Shown piece after piece: positions 1 through 7,024 of a DNA stretch of 64,000 nt. The number at the start of each line of letters is the position of its first letter. Position 1 is the stretch's first letter. Below the pieces are notes generated by a model, which saw only the letters and a list, made by a program, of their open reading frames with translations, was not told the origin of the DNA and searched no databases. Made by a program: the position numbers and the translations under genes. Source of the DNA: DASWUZ01 sp036401395 (GTDB lineage: Bacteria > Acidobacteriota > Terriglobia > Terriglobales > Acidobacteriaceae); contig DASWUZ010000368.1 of assembly GCA_036401395.1 (NCBI GenBank), positions 1-64,000 on the forward strand, written 5' to 3'.

Positions 1-711
1 ATGGGTCATCGAGGGTGCCGGCGTCCCGTCCGACCAATTGCTTGCCAGAACGAAGAAAGTAGTCACTCGTAGTTGCGGGTCATATGCGGCCATGACGGGT
101 GAGCCGGGCAGATTAGCACCCCAGCTCTTCCGGGCATCCCCCGAGGCAAAAAACATGAGGTGTGGACGCCAGCTCATGTCGTCATCGTTCAGATACTGCT
201 GCTTCGACATCATGTAAACCATCGTTCCAGGCGCTAATGCGGGCAGCTGCTTGTCTTCCATCGCCGACGCGGTGGCCGCAGCGATCTCCGCCCTCGATTT
301 TCCTGCGAGCACCAGCTTGCTCCTGGTCAGAAACAGGGGAAGAAAAGTGTCGGCGGCGGCCGGATTGAAGCAGTGGGGGGCACGTACTCTGGGGTTCCAG
401 AACTGTGGATCATCGGTCGTGTTCGCCCACGATCGTACGACGATGCAGACAAAGCCATTAGAGCCTTTGACGGCAGTGGTGTAGCCATCCCGTCGCAGCA
501 CCATCACCTCGGCGGCGTCTGAAATCGACGCTGGAGCGGCGCTGCGAGCCAGCGCGATCTCGGCACTCTCCTCCGGAATCAGGTACTGCTCGAAAGGAGC
601 CCTCACGGGATAGGACTCCTTCGGAACTTGCGCTGGCGCATACGCGGGCCAGAGAGAAGAGACCTGAACGAGGACTAATAAAGCCACATTTTTGACAGCG
701 TTCGACGGCAT
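1..711 (-). CDS. Secreted protein of unknown function, C-terminus off window
   Basis: This reading frame has 237 open codons from an ATG at 711 down to base 1, with no stop, so the C-terminus lies outside the window. A GGAG sits five bases upstream of the ATG, which supports the start. The N-terminus reads as a classical signal peptide: a lysine near residue 7, the hydrophobic stretch VALLVLVQVSSLW, and an A-Y-A-P-A-Q cleavage region near residue 27. The mature part carries a GYTTAVKGSNGFVCIVVRSW segment near residue 73 and a WRPHLMFF motif near residue 190. I recognise no enzyme family; similar short secreted proteins are usually annotated as hypothetical. The protein is probably periplasmic or secreted. 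The reading frame is well supported; function is unknown. Confidence 0.75.
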   Translation of the reverse strand, partial: MPSNAVKNVALLVLVQVSSLWPAYAPAQVPKESYPVRAPFEQYLIPEESAEIALARSAAPASISDAAEVMVLRRDGYTTAVKGSNGFVCIVVRSWANTTDDPQFWNPRVRAPHCFNPAAADTFLPLFLTRSKLVLAGKSRAEIAAATASAMEDKQLPALAPGTMVYMMSKQQYLNDDDMSWRPHLMFFASGDARKSWGANLPGSPVMAAYDPQLRVTTFFVLASNWSDGTPAPSMTH

Positions 712-764
712 CCATTCTCCGGTGAATAGCACTTTCACAACTAAGTCTCTAAAACGACTTCAAA

Positions 765-1691
765 TTACCATTTTTCAAGGTGCTGCAGTAGATTGTTTGT
801 CTGTGAACCACGGTCAACTAGTTCTTCAGCGCGCGACAGGAACCTCTTGAGCAGCCGAGAGGTGTTTGACTTGTTATAACCCATCATCAGGTCGATGGTT
901 GGAACCACGCCGCGGAGGGGGCGGGCGATGACAGATGGGATCAGCGCATTTCGCACATAGAGCGGTACAAGCGTGAAGCCCCCGGTAGATGCGACCAGTG
1001 ACATGCCGCCAGATACTGTCTCAGCGTCGTAAATCTGCCTCAGCGTGATACCGGCCTTCGTCGCGTAGTCATCGATCACGGACCTCAGGACGGGCGCGAT
1101 TCGTGCTGTGCTGATGAAATCCTCTCCGGCGAGGTCCTGCGGCCGCACCGCTCTGCGTGTCGCGAGACGATGGCGAGCGGGCAGTATCGCAATCAATGGT
1201 TCCTTGATCAGGAATCGAAAGGCGAGGCCAGCGGTCAGCTTTTCGCTTCGAAGCAGGGCGACATCCAATTTGCCTTGCATCAACGCATCGGCCAGTTCGG
1301 GCGAAGACCTGGTTAAAAGGGTGATCTCGGTGTCGGGCTCTTCCTCACGCAAGATACGCAAGGTCTTGGACAGCCATACGACTTCCTGCCCAGGGAGAAA
1401 GCCTATTACGAAACCCGGCTTTGCGGGCTGTTCCGCGCGACGGGCGGCCTCGCAGGCAACTTCGATCTGCATCAACGCGAGCCGCGCATGATCGAGAAAC
1501 ACCCGTCCGGCCGGGGTGAGTGCAACGCCTCTCGCCCTTCGCTCAAGCAGCTTTACCCCGACCTCCAGTTCGAGATCGCGCATCTGTCGACTGAGGGACG
1601 GCTGCGCTGTATGCAGCCGCCGCTCAGCGGCATTGGTCATGCTGCCTTCCTCGGCTACTGCGACGAAATAGCGAAGGTGCCGGAGTTCCAT
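765..1691 (-). CDS. LysR-family transcriptional regulator
   Basis: This is a 308-residue LysR-type regulator. The N-terminal winged helix-turn-helix (about residues 1-60) has the family hallmarks: start MELRHLRYFVAVAEEGSM, then AAERRLHTAQPSLSRQMRDL and a LERRARGVALTPAG recognition/wing region. The remainder is the effector-binding domain. The start was placed at 1691 because MELRHLRYF is the canonical LysR beginning; an in-frame upstream extension to 1772 gives no family-like sequence. It is divergent from the hydrolase gene at 1821, a typical LysR-target arrangement, so it may control that gene (inference). A TTGCGT/TATAGC promoter pair with 17-base spacing ends only ten bases before the ATG, so its transcript may be nearly leaderless. 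Confidence 0.93.
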   Translation of the reverse strand: MELRHLRYFVAVAEEGSMTNAAERRLHTAQPSLSRQMRDLELEVGVKLLERRARGVALTPAGRVFLDHARLALMQIEVACEAARRAEQPAKPGFVIGFLPGQEVVWLSKTLRILREEEPDTEITLLTRSSPELADALMQGKLDVALLRSEKLTAGLAFRFLIKEPLIAILPARHRLATRRAVRPQDLAGEDFISTARIAPVLRSVIDDYATKAGITLRQIYDAETVSGGMSLVASTGGFTLVPLYVRNALIPSVIARPLRGVVPTIDLMMGYNKSNTSRLLKRFLSRAEELVDRGSQTNNLLQHLEKW

Positions 1692-1701
1692 CGTGAGCCA
1701 A

Positions 1702-1730
1702 GCTATACTCCGAAAGCATACCTCACGCAA
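1702..1730 (-). promoter_or_regulatory. Candidate promoter of the LysR gene
   Basis: Read on the minus strand, a TTGCGT hexamer (1730-1725) is followed after 17 bases by TATAGC (1707-1702). The ATG of the LysR gene begins ten bases later, at 1691. Spacing fits a housekeeping sigma factor. It predicts a 5' leader of only a few bases. Confidence 0.4.
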
Positions 1731-1820
1731 ACAAAGTCTTCGTTGCAGACCTGGCACGGGTGCAAGATGCATCTACGGACAGCGCTTGACCGTGTCCGAA
1801 CTCACGATAGAGGTACTTCC

Positions 1821-2519
1821 ATGTCCATGCAGCGCAAACCTAGCATCGTATTCGTCCACGGAATATGGGCCGACGGCTCTTCCTTCAGCAAACTGATCCC
1901 GACTCTGCAGGCGGAGGGACACGAGGTAATCGCGGCGCAGTACGGACTCGACACACTTGCCGGCGATGTGAATTCCGTAGGGCGGACTTTAAGCCGAGTC
2001 AGCAGCCCGGTGATCCTGGTTGGTCACTCTTACGGCGGCACACTGATCACTCACGCCGGGACAGATCCCAGAGTGGCTGGACTCGTCTACGTTGCTGCAC
2101 TTGCGCCTGACCTCGATGAAACTTCGCAGAGCTTGCAGGCTAAATTTCCAGTCACGGAGGTTTTCTCGCACATCGAGGTCGTCGACGGACGCATTTGGAT
2201 GAAACCCGAAGGCGTTGCGCACTTCGCGGGAGACTTGACCGAGGAGGAGCAGAGGCTCGTCTGGGCTGCCCACGCGGCCCCAGCCGCTGACCTGTTCAGT
2301 ACGAGTATCGAAGGCACCGCGTGGAGAACGAAGCCGAGCTGGTACATCGTGGCCAGTCATGACCGCACTATTCAGCCAGAGCTGGAACGCTTTGTCGCGA
2401 CTCGCATGCAAGCCAAGATCTTTGAGACCGAAAGCAGTCACGTGCCCATGCTGTCGCAGCCCGACTTCGTACTGGAAGTTATACGTAAAGCGGCTAAGTC
2501 AATTCAAGAGAAGGTGTGA
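1821..2519 (+). CDS. Alpha/beta hydrolase
   Basis: A 232-residue alpha/beta hydrolase. Visible family features are the N-terminal IVFVHGIWADGSSF strand and oxyanion loop (HG, residues 13-14), the nucleophile elbow VGHSYGGTL with Ser70, and a C-terminal SSHVPMLSQPDFV segment holding the likely catalytic histidine. Length and motifs match the small soluble esterase-like group related to plant salicylate/pyrethroid esterases; no signal peptide is seen, so it should be cytoplasmic. The ATG at 1821 has AGAGGT upstream. A longer in-frame extension back to 1488 runs through the LysR gene on the other strand and was rejected. Divergent placement suggests regulation by the neighbouring LysR protein. 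Substrate is unknown. Confidence 0.88.
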   Translation: MSMQRKPSIVFVHGIWADGSSFSKLIPTLQAEGHEVIAAQYGLDTLAGDVNSVGRTLSRVSSPVILVGHSYGGTLITHAGTDPRVAGLVYVAALAPDLDETSQSLQAKFPVTEVFSHIEVVDGRIWMKPEGVAHFAGDLTEEEQRLVWAAHAAPAADLFSTSIEGTAWRTKPSWYIVASHDRTIQPELERFVATRMQAKIFETESSHVPMLSQPDFVLEVIRKAAKSIQEKV

Positions 2520-2763
2520 CGGCGAAATTGTGGACCGCCGGATGGCTCACAACGTATACCCGCCTAGTCCGAGTGTGCTGCTTCATACAGGTAAAGACGT
2601 GGGAAAACGGACGATTCCCGAGTTGATGATACTTCTTTCCGAACGCGAGAAGTGGGGCCCTGACAGTGCGCTGGCGGGCAGCCATCTCCTGTCCTATCGC
2701 AGCACAGAGGTGAGAATGGCCGGGCAAATGGCAGCCGGGCCTCTGCTAAACTACGGAGGCTTG

Positions 2764-2777
2764 GTGACTTTAGTCAC
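2764..2777. promoter_or_regulatory. Inverted repeat upstream of ABC exporter, operator candidate
   Basis: GTGACT (2764-2769) and AGTCAC (2772-2777) form a perfect dyad with a two-base spacer, fifteen bases before the GTG start of the ABC ATPase gene. A possible extended -10 TGCTAAACT (2744-2752) lies just upstream, so the dyad would cover the transcription start. This geometry suits a repressor operator. No regulator gene is adjacent. Confidence 0.35.
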
Positions 2778-2791
2778 TGTCTGGGGGCCTC

Positions 2792-3694
2792 GTGGCGGTT
2801 GTTGAGCTTGACCGGATTTCCAAGTCTTATGAGAACAAAGTCGCGGTCAAGGACTTAAGTCTTCGCATTGAGCCGGGCATGATGTTTGGGCTGCTGGGGC
2901 CGAACGGGGCGGGCAAGACTTCGAGCATCCGGATGATGATCGGGATCACTCGGCCTGACTCCGGCGGCGTCAATCTTTTTGGCAAGCCCTTTGCACGGGA
3001 GAGTCTGGCTCGGGTCGGATACCTGCCCGAGGAGCGCGGCCTCTACAAAAAGATGAAGGTTATCGATCAGCTTGTCTTCATGGGCGAGCTGCACGGCCTC
3101 GAGCCTAAGACGGCGGAGAGCCGCGCGCGGGTGTGGAGCGAGAAGCTGCAGATCGCCGAGGCCCTCGACAAGAAGACAGAGGAGCTGTCGAAGGGGATGC
3201 AGCAGAAGATCCAATTCATCGCGACGATGCTGCACGAGCCGGAGCTGATCATCATGGACGAGCCCTTCTCGGGGCTCGATCCGGTGAACGCAACGCTTTT
3301 ACAGGACGTCCTGCTGGAGCAAAAGAAAGGCGGAAAGGCAATTCTGTTTTCTACCCATCGTATGGACCAGGTGGAGAAGCTGTGCGACTCCATCTGCCTG
3401 GTCAATCACGGGGAGGCCGTGCTTGCCGGCACGATGCGCGAGGTGAAGTCGCGCTACGAGCGTAATCGCGTTGTCATCGAGTTCGAGGGGGACGATTCAT
3501 TTCTGCGCCATGACGCGGTAGCGGAGGTCCGCAACTACGCCGGGCATGCGGAGATCAAGCTCAAAGATGGCGGAGACTCGCAGGCGCTGCTGCATGCAGC
3601 GGCAGGTGCGGCGCGGATCAACCGCTTTGAGTTGATGGAGCCTTCGCTGGAAGAGATCTTCATCCAGACGGTGGGAGGAAAGTCCGATGCGTAG
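2792..3694 (+). CDS. ABC transporter ATP-binding protein, NatA-like
   Basis: A 300-residue ABC ATPase that would energise the permease encoded next. The nucleotide-binding domain shows Walker A GPNGAGKT (residues 36-43), signature LSKGMQQKIQF, Walker B LIIMDEPFSGLDP and the switch histidine in STHRMDQ. Its C-terminal ~80 residues, ending EPSLEEIFIQTVGG, match the tail found in NatA/DrrA-type exporters. The start is a GTG at 2792 preceded by a run of five Gs. The stop overlaps the permease ATG by eight bases, so the two are translationally coupled. NatA relatives export sodium, drugs or peptides with an ABC-2 permease; the substrate here cannot be told. Confidence 0.93.
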   Translation: MAVVELDRISKSYENKVAVKDLSLRIEPGMMFGLLGPNGAGKTSSIRMMIGITRPDSGGVNLFGKPFARESLARVGYLPEERGLYKKMKVIDQLVFMGELHGLEPKTAESRARVWSEKLQIAEALDKKTEELSKGMQQKIQFIATMLHEPELIIMDEPFSGLDPVNATLLQDVLLEQKKGGKAILFSTHRMDQVEKLCDSICLVNHGEAVLAGTMREVKSRYERNRVVIEFEGDDSFLRHDAVAEVRNYAGHAEIKLKDGGDSQALLHAAAGAARINRFELMEPSLEEIFIQTVGGKSDA

Positions 3695-4943
3695 CAATGT
3701 GTGGCTGATCGCGAAGCGCGAGTACCTTGAGCAGGTGCGGGGCAAGGCCTTCCGCCTGACTACGATCTTGATTCCGGCGATCTTCGTCTGCATCTTTGGA
3801 GTCGGCTACCTGGCGAGCAAGAACTCGGGCAACGGCAAGCACATCGTGATCGCAGCGGCCGACGCTGGGCTGGCCAGCAATGTGAAGTCGCAGCTACTCA
3901 GCGATCCCGACTCCCACACCGGGATTGAAGTTGTAGCGCCGGCCGGTGAGAACGATCGGGCAGACTTGATTCGACGCGTTACCGCGAAGCAGATTGACGG
4001 ATTTCTATGGGTCGACAGCACGCGCGGAAGCGACACTCCGCACGGCGCCTATTATTCGCTGTCGTCAGGAGATTTTGTGACCACGGCGCGCCTGCAGGGG
4101 GCGGTGAGCCGCTCCGTAGTGCAGCAGAGGCTGGCCGCCCGAGGCATCGCCCCGGCAGAGATTGAGAGCATCACCAAGAGCATCACCATCGACACTCAGA
4201 AGCTCGATAAGAACGGCAAGGCGAGCTCGAGCAATGCTATGGGTACGTTCTGGGCTGCTTATGCCATGGCCTTTCTGCTGTCGTTTACGGTGGTGCTGTA
4301 TGGCATGAACGTTGGACGCTCTGTGATCCAGGAGAAGACCTCACGCATCTTTGAGGTGATGCTCGCCTCGGTAAAGCCGGGCGACATGCTCGCCGGGAAG
4401 CTGGTCGGGGTGGGTGCGGTCGGTATTACCCAGCTCGGGATCTGGTTCGCCGCGGCGGGCATCTTCATCGGCACACCGCTGGCCGGACGGCTGATGGCCG
4501 GAGGCTTTGACCTGCACCTCATTTCCGTAACCGAGGGTGTTCTCTTCGTCCTCTATTTCCTGCTCGGCTATGTGCTCTATAGCGCACTCTTTGCGGGCCT
4601 GGCGTCTACGGTGAGCACGGAGCAGGAGCTGCAGCAGTACAGTCCCATCGCCGCAGTGCCTATCTGGCTCAGCTTCGGAATGATCACTTACATTGTCAGC
4701 AACCCCAATTCGAAGTGGTCCGTCGCGATGTCGCTGTTTCCGCCGTGTGCGCCGATCACCATGTTCCTTCGCATGGCATCGCAGTTCCCGCCATTCTGGC
4801 AGATTGGCGCGTCGATCGGGCTGATGGTGCTGGCGATTCTCGCCACGCTGTGGTTTGCAGCCCGGATCTATAGCGTCGGCATCCTGATGTACGGCAAGCG
4901 CGCTACCCTGCCGGAGATGATGCGCTGGCTGCGCTATAGCTAA
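3687..4943 (+). CDS. ABC-2 type permease, NatB-like
   Basis: A 418-residue inner-membrane permease partnering the upstream ATPase, which it overlaps by eight bases. The first transmembrane segment (about residues 22-42, TTILIPAIFVCIFGVGYLA) is followed by a large extracytoplasmic domain to about residue 185. Five or so further hydrophobic segments then run to the C-terminus. The IFEVMLASVKPGDMLAGKL stretch between the second and third helices is characteristic of NatB/ABC-2 permeases. Together the pair forms a complete two-gene exporter; a GTG-started lipid acyltransferase gene follows fourteen bases downstream and may be in the same transcript. Confidence 0.92.
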   Translation: MRSNVWLIAKREYLEQVRGKAFRLTTILIPAIFVCIFGVGYLASKNSGNGKHIVIAAADAGLASNVKSQLLSDPDSHTGIEVVAPAGENDRADLIRRVTAKQIDGFLWVDSTRGSDTPHGAYYSLSSGDFVTTARLQGAVSRSVVQQRLAARGIAPAEIESITKSITIDTQKLDKNGKASSSNAMGTFWAAYAMAFLLSFTVVLYGMNVGRSVIQEKTSRIFEVMLASVKPGDMLAGKLVGVGAVGITQLGIWFAAAGIFIGTPLAGRLMAGGFDLHLISVTEGVLFVLYFLLGYVLYSALFAGLASTVSTEQELQQYSPIAAVPIWLSFGMITYIVSNPNSKWSVAMSLFPPCAPITMFLRMASQFPPFWQIGASIGLMVLAILATLWFAARIYSVGILMYGKRATLPEMMRWLRYS

Positions 4944-4957
4944 TTACAATTGAAGGC

Positions 4958-5695
4958 GTGACCGATGCTGTGACAACGGAGCGAACGGCGGATGTCGACC
5001 CCGCTCCTCAAGGCGTCGAGTCACCTCGGCTGACGCGGCGGCAGCGCTTCCTACTGAACGTCGCACCTGCCCTGGTTGCGTTGATCGTGCGGCTCATCAG
5101 CGTCACACTACGATTTAAAGTGGTTTGCGAACCAGGTGTTGTACCCGCTACGATTCCAGCGACCGGAATCTACTGCTTCTGGCATCGGTGCACGCTGCCT
5201 TGTATGTATTACTTCCGCAAATTTCACGGGACGATCCTGGTCAGCCGCAGTTTTGATGGCGAGTTGATTGCGCGGACCCTTGCGATGTTTGGCTTTTACA
5301 CGGTACGCGGATCAAGCTCACGAGGCGGTGTGGCAGGGCTGCTGCAGTTGAAGAATGTAATCGCGGCGGGTAAGCCCGTAGTCTTTACCGCCGACGGTCC
5401 GCGCGGGCCGATTTACCAGACGAAGATGGGACCAGTAAAGCTGGCGCAGATGACGGGTGCGCCGATCGGAAGCTTCTACCTGTTGCCTGAGCGCTTCTGG
5501 CAGGTGAACTCGTGGGATAAATTCATCGTTCCCAAGCCGTTCTCGCGGGTGGCTGTAAGCTGGGCCCGCTATGTCCCCCCACCGCCGATCGGCGCAGATG
5601 ATGCGGTGCTTGAGTCCAAACGTCTGGAGCTGAATGCGGCTCTAGAGGCCGCGCGTCTTCTCGCCGAACGGCACCTTGCTGCTCGTCTACCTTAG
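4958..5695 (+). CDS. DUF374 lysophospholipid acyltransferase-like protein
   Basis: A 245-residue member of the DUF374/LPLAT superfamily. Motifs include FWHRCTLP (the histidine of the acyltransferase active-site block), SRSFDGELIAR, TVRGSSSRGGV and the FTADGPRGP turn, all conserved in DUF374 proteins. A hydrophobic segment near residues 33-55 probably anchors it to the inner membrane. DUF374 proteins are thought to act in lipid A or phospholipid acylation; the exact acceptor is not known. The GTG start at 4958 follows the upstream permease gene by fourteen bases, with GAAGG just before it, so co-transcription with the ABC exporter is likely. That raises, but does not prove, a role in envelope lipid export. 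Confidence 0.85.
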   Translation: MTDAVTTERTADVDPAPQGVESPRLTRRQRFLLNVAPALVALIVRLISVTLRFKVVCEPGVVPATIPATGIYCFWHRCTLPCMYYFRKFHGTILVSRSFDGELIARTLAMFGFYTVRGSSSRGGVAGLLQLKNVIAAGKPVVFTADGPRGPIYQTKMGPVKLAQMTGAPIGSFYLLPERFWQVNSWDKFIVPKPFSRVAVSWARYVPPPPIGADDAVLESKRLELNAALEAARLLAERHLAARLP

Positions 5696-5820
5696 TGTCA
5701 CCAGAGATGCGGCGAAGCGTAACAATCATCGTTACGTTCATGAGTAGCAGATTGCAGTCAGTAACTCGGGACGGCTAGGGCTACTCATATGCGTCGATGG
5801 CACTGACGGTGAGTCATTCA

Positions 5821-5852
5821 TTGACCCGGGCTTGTAACGCTTAAGGTATATT
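5821..5852 (+). promoter_or_regulatory. Candidate promoter of queA
   Basis: TTGACC at 5821-5826 is followed by overlapping -10 candidates TAAGGT (5842-5847, 15-base spacing) and TATATT (5847-5852, 20-base spacing). No Shine-Dalgarno sequence lies between them and the TTG start at 5856. Neither spacing is ideal, so the assignment is tentative. Confidence 0.3.
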
Positions 5853-5855
5853 CCT

Positions 5856-6926
5856 TTGCTTGTCTCAGACTTCAACTTCGATCTACCGGTGGAGCAAATC
5901 GGGCAGCGGCCTCTTTTGGACCGGGCAGGTGCCCGCATGCTGGCACTAGATCGGGCGGCCGGCGAAGTGAGAGATGGATGGTTTCGCGACCTTCCAGAGA
6001 TGCTTCGCGCAGGCGACCTGCTGGTGCTGAACGACAGCAGAGTCATCCCGGCGCGGTTGTTTGGCCGGCGAGGTGGGCGCTCTGCGGTTCTTGGCGAAGA
6101 GCCCGCGGGCCGGATCGAGGTGCTGCTTACCGAGCAGACGAGCGAATGGGAATGGAGGGCGCTGGTGCGGCCTGGGCGCAAGGTGCGGCAGGGTGAGCGG
6201 CTCACCTTTCCTGCTGAGGGCGCGGCGGAGCTAGAGGCCGAGGTGATCGAGCATGGTGAGTTCGGAGAGAGGCTGCTGCGGTTCGCTCCCCACGCGGAGT
6301 TCTTCACGGTGCTTGATCGGCTCGGCCACATGCCTCTGCCTCCGTACATTCATCGACAGGATGAGGCGGCAGACCGTGAACGCTACCAGACGATCTATGC
6401 GCACGAGCGTGGCTCGGTTGCCGCTCCCACCGCTGGCCTGCACTTCACGCCCGAGGTCCTGACCCGCATACGCGAGCGTGGGGTGCGCATTGCTTTCATC
6501 ACGCTGCATGTCGGGCTGGGAACCTTTCAGCCGGTGCGTGTGGAGCGGTTGGACGAGATTCGGCTGCACCGCGAGCGCTACAGCTTACCTGCAGAGACAG
6601 CCCGCGAGATCAACCACGCCCTGACGGAGGGTCGTCGCATCATCGCTGCAGGCACGACGACCGTCCGTACGATCGAACACTGTGCGCTGGTCGCTGAGGG
6701 GAGAGCGCTCGAGGCCCACTCCGGCTCGACCAACATCTTTATCTCTCCAGGCTTTGAGTTCCGCGTGGTGAGCGGACTGCTGACCAACTTTCATCTGCCC
6801 GAGTCGACTTTGCTTATGCTGGTGAGCGCGCTTGGCGGGCACCGACAGGTCATGTCCAGCTACCAGTACGCGGTGGCAGCGGGATATCGCTTTTTCTCCT
6901 ATGGCGATTGCATGTTCATCTCCTAG
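5856..6926 (+). CDS. queA: S-adenosylmethionine:tRNA ribosyltransferase-isomerase
   Basis: QueA transfers and isomerises the ribosyl moiety of AdoMet onto 7-aminomethyl-7-deazaguanine in tRNA, giving epoxyqueuosine at wobble position 34. The 356-residue protein has full family length. It starts LVSDFNFDLPVEQIGQRP and contains LVLNDSRVIPARLFG, the VAAPTAGLHFT signature, HVGLGTF and TTTVRT, ending YRFFSYGDCMFIS. Those are the standard QueA blocks. The start codon is TTG at 5856, chosen because family homology begins exactly there and no better start exists upstream. No ribosome-binding site is visible. polA follows closely on the same strand. Confidence 0.96.
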   Translation: MLVSDFNFDLPVEQIGQRPLLDRAGARMLALDRAAGEVRDGWFRDLPEMLRAGDLLVLNDSRVIPARLFGRRGGRSAVLGEEPAGRIEVLLTEQTSEWEWRALVRPGRKVRQGERLTFPAEGAAELEAEVIEHGEFGERLLRFAPHAEFFTVLDRLGHMPLPPYIHRQDEAADRERYQTIYAHERGSVAAPTAGLHFTPEVLTRIRERGVRIAFITLHVGLGTFQPVRVERLDEIRLHRERYSLPAETAREINHALTEGRRIIAAGTTTVRTIEHCALVAEGRALEAHSGSTNIFISPGFEFRVVSGLLTNFHLPESTLLMLVSALGGHRQVMSSYQYAVAAGYRFFSYGDCMFIS

Positions 6927-6976
6927 CCCCGCAGTGGGATTGTCCGGCTTCGCTGCGCGCTGTCGCCGCCCCACGT

Positions 6977-6982
6977 TATGCT
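6977..6982 (+). promoter_or_regulatory. Possible -10 element upstream of polA
   Basis: TATGCT occurs six bases before an in-frame GTG at 6989 that could begin PolA. No convincing -35 is seen at the right distance. It is noted because it fits the pattern of -10 elements very close to start codons elsewhere in the window. Confidence 0.2.
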
Positions 6983-7024
6983 TGGAAGGTGCCGCACCCC
7001 GTCTCATCTCCCGAGTCATCGCCC

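Noticed and set aside
6908..7024. ATG 6908 as polA start
   Set aside because: It would overlap queA and add 39 residues without family similarity; the GTG at 7025 fits better.
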